NCBI GenBank assembly: GCA_003483675.1
Contig: DMYK01000129.1
Span: 1 to 6,750 of the forward strand
Direction of reading: 5' to 3'
Source of the DNA: Microcoleaceae cyanobacterium UBA11344
GTDB taxonomy: Bacteria; Cyanobacteriota; Cyanobacteriia; Cyanobacteriales; Microcoleaceae
Length of the DNA stretch: 6,750 bases
Position 1 is the stretch's first letter. Each line of letters opens with the position of its first letter. The notes under the pieces are model-generated. The model saw nothing but the letters and a program-made list of their open reading frames with translations, was not told the DNA's origin and did not search any database. The translations under genes and the position numbers were made by a program. Below, piece after piece: positions 5,621 through 6,750 of the stretch.

Positions 5621-5667
5621 GTGGAGGGGAGTTTGAGCGATCGACTCTCGGCCTTTACGGCTGTCAA
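5495..5667 (+). ncRNA. Candidate omegaRNA scaffold overlapping the tnpB 3' end
   Basis: TnpB omegaRNAs are made from the 3' part of tnpB and the right end of the element. Here several hairpins follow one another: CCGAG-AGTCC-CTCGG (5495-5509), CCTGT-TGGAAG-ACAGG (5537-5552), a bulged CTGGGAA/TTCCAG pairing (about 5578-5603), and the terminal CGGCC/GGCTG hairpin (5649-5663) closing with TGTCAA. If the tip is 5667, the guide would start at 5668 with TTGAAATCGGGTG. Position and structure fit, but the folds were only read by eye; the 5' end of the RNA is a guess. Confidence 0.5.
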
Positions 5668-5728
5668 TTGAAATCGGGTGTATCTAACCAAGTTGCGATC
5701 GCCCAAAAATCGGTCATTTGCTCAAAAA

Positions 5729-5815
5729 CGGAGAGGGTGGGATTTGAACCCACGGTGACATCACTGCCACACCTGATTTCAAGTCAGGCGCATTCGACCA
5801 CTCTGCCACCTCTCC
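5729..5815 (-). tRNA. trnS: tRNA-Ser (anticodon UGA)
   Basis: On the minus strand, acceptor GGAGAGG (5815-5809) pairs with CCTCTCC (5736-5730), discriminator G at 5729, CCA not encoded. Anticodon stem CCTGA/TCAGG with loop CTTGAAA gives UGA, reading serine UCA. A long variable arm (about TGTGGCAGTGATGTCACC) and the T arm GTGGG-TTCAAAT-CCCAC complete a clean class II serine tRNA. TTTTT directly after the 3' end may act in termination. It lies 34 bases downstream of the metallophosphoesterase gene on the same strand. Confidence 0.95.
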
Positions 5816-5849
5816 CGGTGCATGAAATCTATCATACCAGTAGTTATCT

Positions 5850-6750
5850 CTAACCACAAGCAGTTGCAGATTCAGCACGCCGATACAGAATTTGTTCTCT
5901 TTCCACAACAAAATCCCCCCCAACCCAAACCAGAGACACTTCCGACACTACTCCAGCTTCCAGCAGCACGATCGAGAAATTTCGCAGTTTCGAGAACTCT
6001 CTGTCTACAATTCGCGGTACGCTGGCCGCATTCAAATAAACCGTACCCTCCGCACTCACACTTAGCGACTTCCGCAACTCTTTCTTTATGTGCCGCAGTT
6101 TGTGGTGCATATGACCAAAAGTTACCAGAGGTACCTGCTTGCCAGAATTACGAGTTTTGTCGATCGCCACCGCAAAATCTGGGTCGCCCCAATCCCCTCC
6201 CAGTGGCTTCCAATCTCGCCCGCAGGGGTCTTCAGGAGCCTCTCCTAAGCCCGTCGGGCCTGTGTGACCCAAAAAAATCACATTTTCGCAGTCCGCGTCC
6301 GCAGCCGCCCCTGCAATGAGTCTGGCCGACTCCTCAAAACTCTCCACCCCAAACCACTCCGAGTAAAAATCCGCGTACTTCCACTCCGATCCGCCCCAAG
6401 TAAACGGGCGACTTCCTACCACAGTTACGCCCAATTCGGGAAAATCTCGTTTCCCGTAACCGACGTGAGCTTCTCCCATTAAATCTAACTGCTGTTTCAC
6501 CCGATTCTGTTGAGTGCGATCGTAGGGGCATTGACTTCTGCCCCAATCCGTCGCCGTGTACCAAGCGTCGTGGTTCCCAAATACTGCGGCTTTCGGAATG
6601 TCCAATTGGGCGATCGCCCGTACCACCTCCACCGACTCATTCCCAAAATCCCCCACAAACAGCACCAAATCAACGCCTAGACGCAGCAGCGCCTCGCCGT
6701 CTTCAGCTTCCCACTGATCGTGAACATCCCCCACCACCGCAATTTTGATC
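5850..6750 (-). CDS. Calcineurin-like metallophosphoesterase (TIGR04168-like), 5' partial
   Basis: The frame stays open to the window edge, reading IKIAVVGDVHDQWE, so the true start lies just outside; GTG 6737 is only an internal codon. Counting from there (295 residues), the metal-binding motifs of calcineurin-type phosphoesterases appear in order: GDVHDQ (3-8), GDFGNE (29-34), GNHD (54-57), GHTG (157-160) and GHMHH (208-212). They supply the Asp/His/Asn ligands of a two-metal site. The insert FTWGGSEWKY and the overall length recall the cyanobacterial/plant TIGR04168 family of unknown substrate. No signal peptide is visible in the part present, so it is probably cytoplasmic. The stop is TAG at 5852-5850; tRNA-Ser follows on the same strand. 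Phosphodiester hydrolysis is inferred from the family; the substrate is unknown. Confidence 0.92.
   Translation of the reverse strand, partial: IKIAVVGDVHDQWEAEDGEALLRLGVDLVLFVGDFGNESVEVVRAIAQLDIPKAAVFGNHDAWYTATDWGRSQCPYDRTQQNRVKQQLDLMGEAHVGYGKRDFPELGVTVVGSRPFTWGGSEWKYADFYSEWFGVESFEESARLIAGAAADADCENVIFLGHTGPTGLGEAPEDPCGRDWKPLGGDWGDPDFAVAIDKTRNSGKQVPLVTFGHMHHKLRHIKKELRKSLSVSAEGTVYLNAASVPRIVDREFSKLRNFSIVLLEAGVVSEVSLVWVGGDFVVEREQILYRRAESATACG

Larger units (their letters stand above)
3250..5667 (+). mobile_element. Probable KilA-N/tnpB transposable element (IS605/IS607-type)
   Basis: The proposed unit holds the KilA-N gene and the broken tnpB gene. Right end: after tnpB a structured region leads to the hairpin CGGCC-TTTAC-GGCTG (5649-5663), overlapping the terminal TGTCAA (5662-5667); a subterminal hairpin and a TCAA tip match the right-end form of IS608-like elements. 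Left end: hairpin TGTGCT/AGCACA (3250-3269), then TGTCAA (3272-3277), TGGTCAA (3295-3301) and TGTCAA (3307-3312) just before the KilA-N gene. Shared TGTCAA at both sides suggests the whole interval moves together, but the left boundary is not proven: TTAC (3171-3174) next to the tRNA, or a site inside the KilA-N gene, are alternatives. No tnpA transposase (Y1 or serine recombinase) is present, so the element would depend on one elsewhere. Confidence 0.5.

Noticed and set aside
5617..5853. Plus-strand open frame of 78 codons over the right end and tRNA-Ser
   Set aside because: It crosses a clean tRNA-Ser gene on the other strand; the peptide is a shadow.
5822..6319. 165-codon plus-strand open frame opposite the metallophosphoesterase
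   Set aside because: The minus strand holds all metallophosphoesterase motifs; the plus-strand peptide is Pro/Ser/Leu-rich without recognisable features.

Overview
The window looks like chromosomal DNA of a filamentous, Oscillatoria/Microcoleus-like cyanobacterium. Evidence seen directly: four complete HIP1 octamers GCGATCGC (223-230, 4960-4967, 5695-5702, 6610-6617) and many GATCG cores, tRNA genes without an encoded CCA, and several small proteins of types I associate with cyanobacteria. No genus can be fixed from this sequence alone.

Left part (1-2460): the wreck of a 3-methyladenine DNA glycosylase gene on the minus strand (1-469; N-terminal and C-terminal pieces with the core missing); a divergent 40-residue membrane protein (490-612) with a strong terminator; a 9-bp tandem repeat; a pentapeptide-repeat protein (minus); an intergenic stretch; a lipoprotein gene broken by two in-frame stop codons (1501-2001); a dispersed-repeat patch; and a small acidic protein (2209-2388) with its own terminator.

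Middle part (2540-5670): a putative winged-helix (HARE-HTH-like) gene with an odd internal translation start; a strong hairpin directly before a long-variable-arm, leucine-type tRNA whose anticodon reads CCU (normally arginine); then a probable mobile unit made of a KilA-N domain protein followed 18 bp later by a tnpB gene (RNA-guided nuclease of IS605/IS607-type elements) carrying one frameshift, and a right end with an omegaRNA-like hairpin region. TGTCAA motifs lie both upstream of the KilA-N gene and at the right tip, which suggests, without proving it, that the KilA-N gene travels inside the element in the slot usually held by tnpA.

Right part (5729-6750): tRNA-Ser(UGA) and the 5'-truncated gene of a calcineurin-like metallophosphoesterase, both on the minus strand.

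Overall this is an accessory, decaying region: three protein genes are broken, and most of the base-substitution lesions look like G-to-A or C-to-T changes. The most interesting items are the tRNA with mismatched identity, the KilA-N/TnpB pairing and the two-piece glycosylase remnant.
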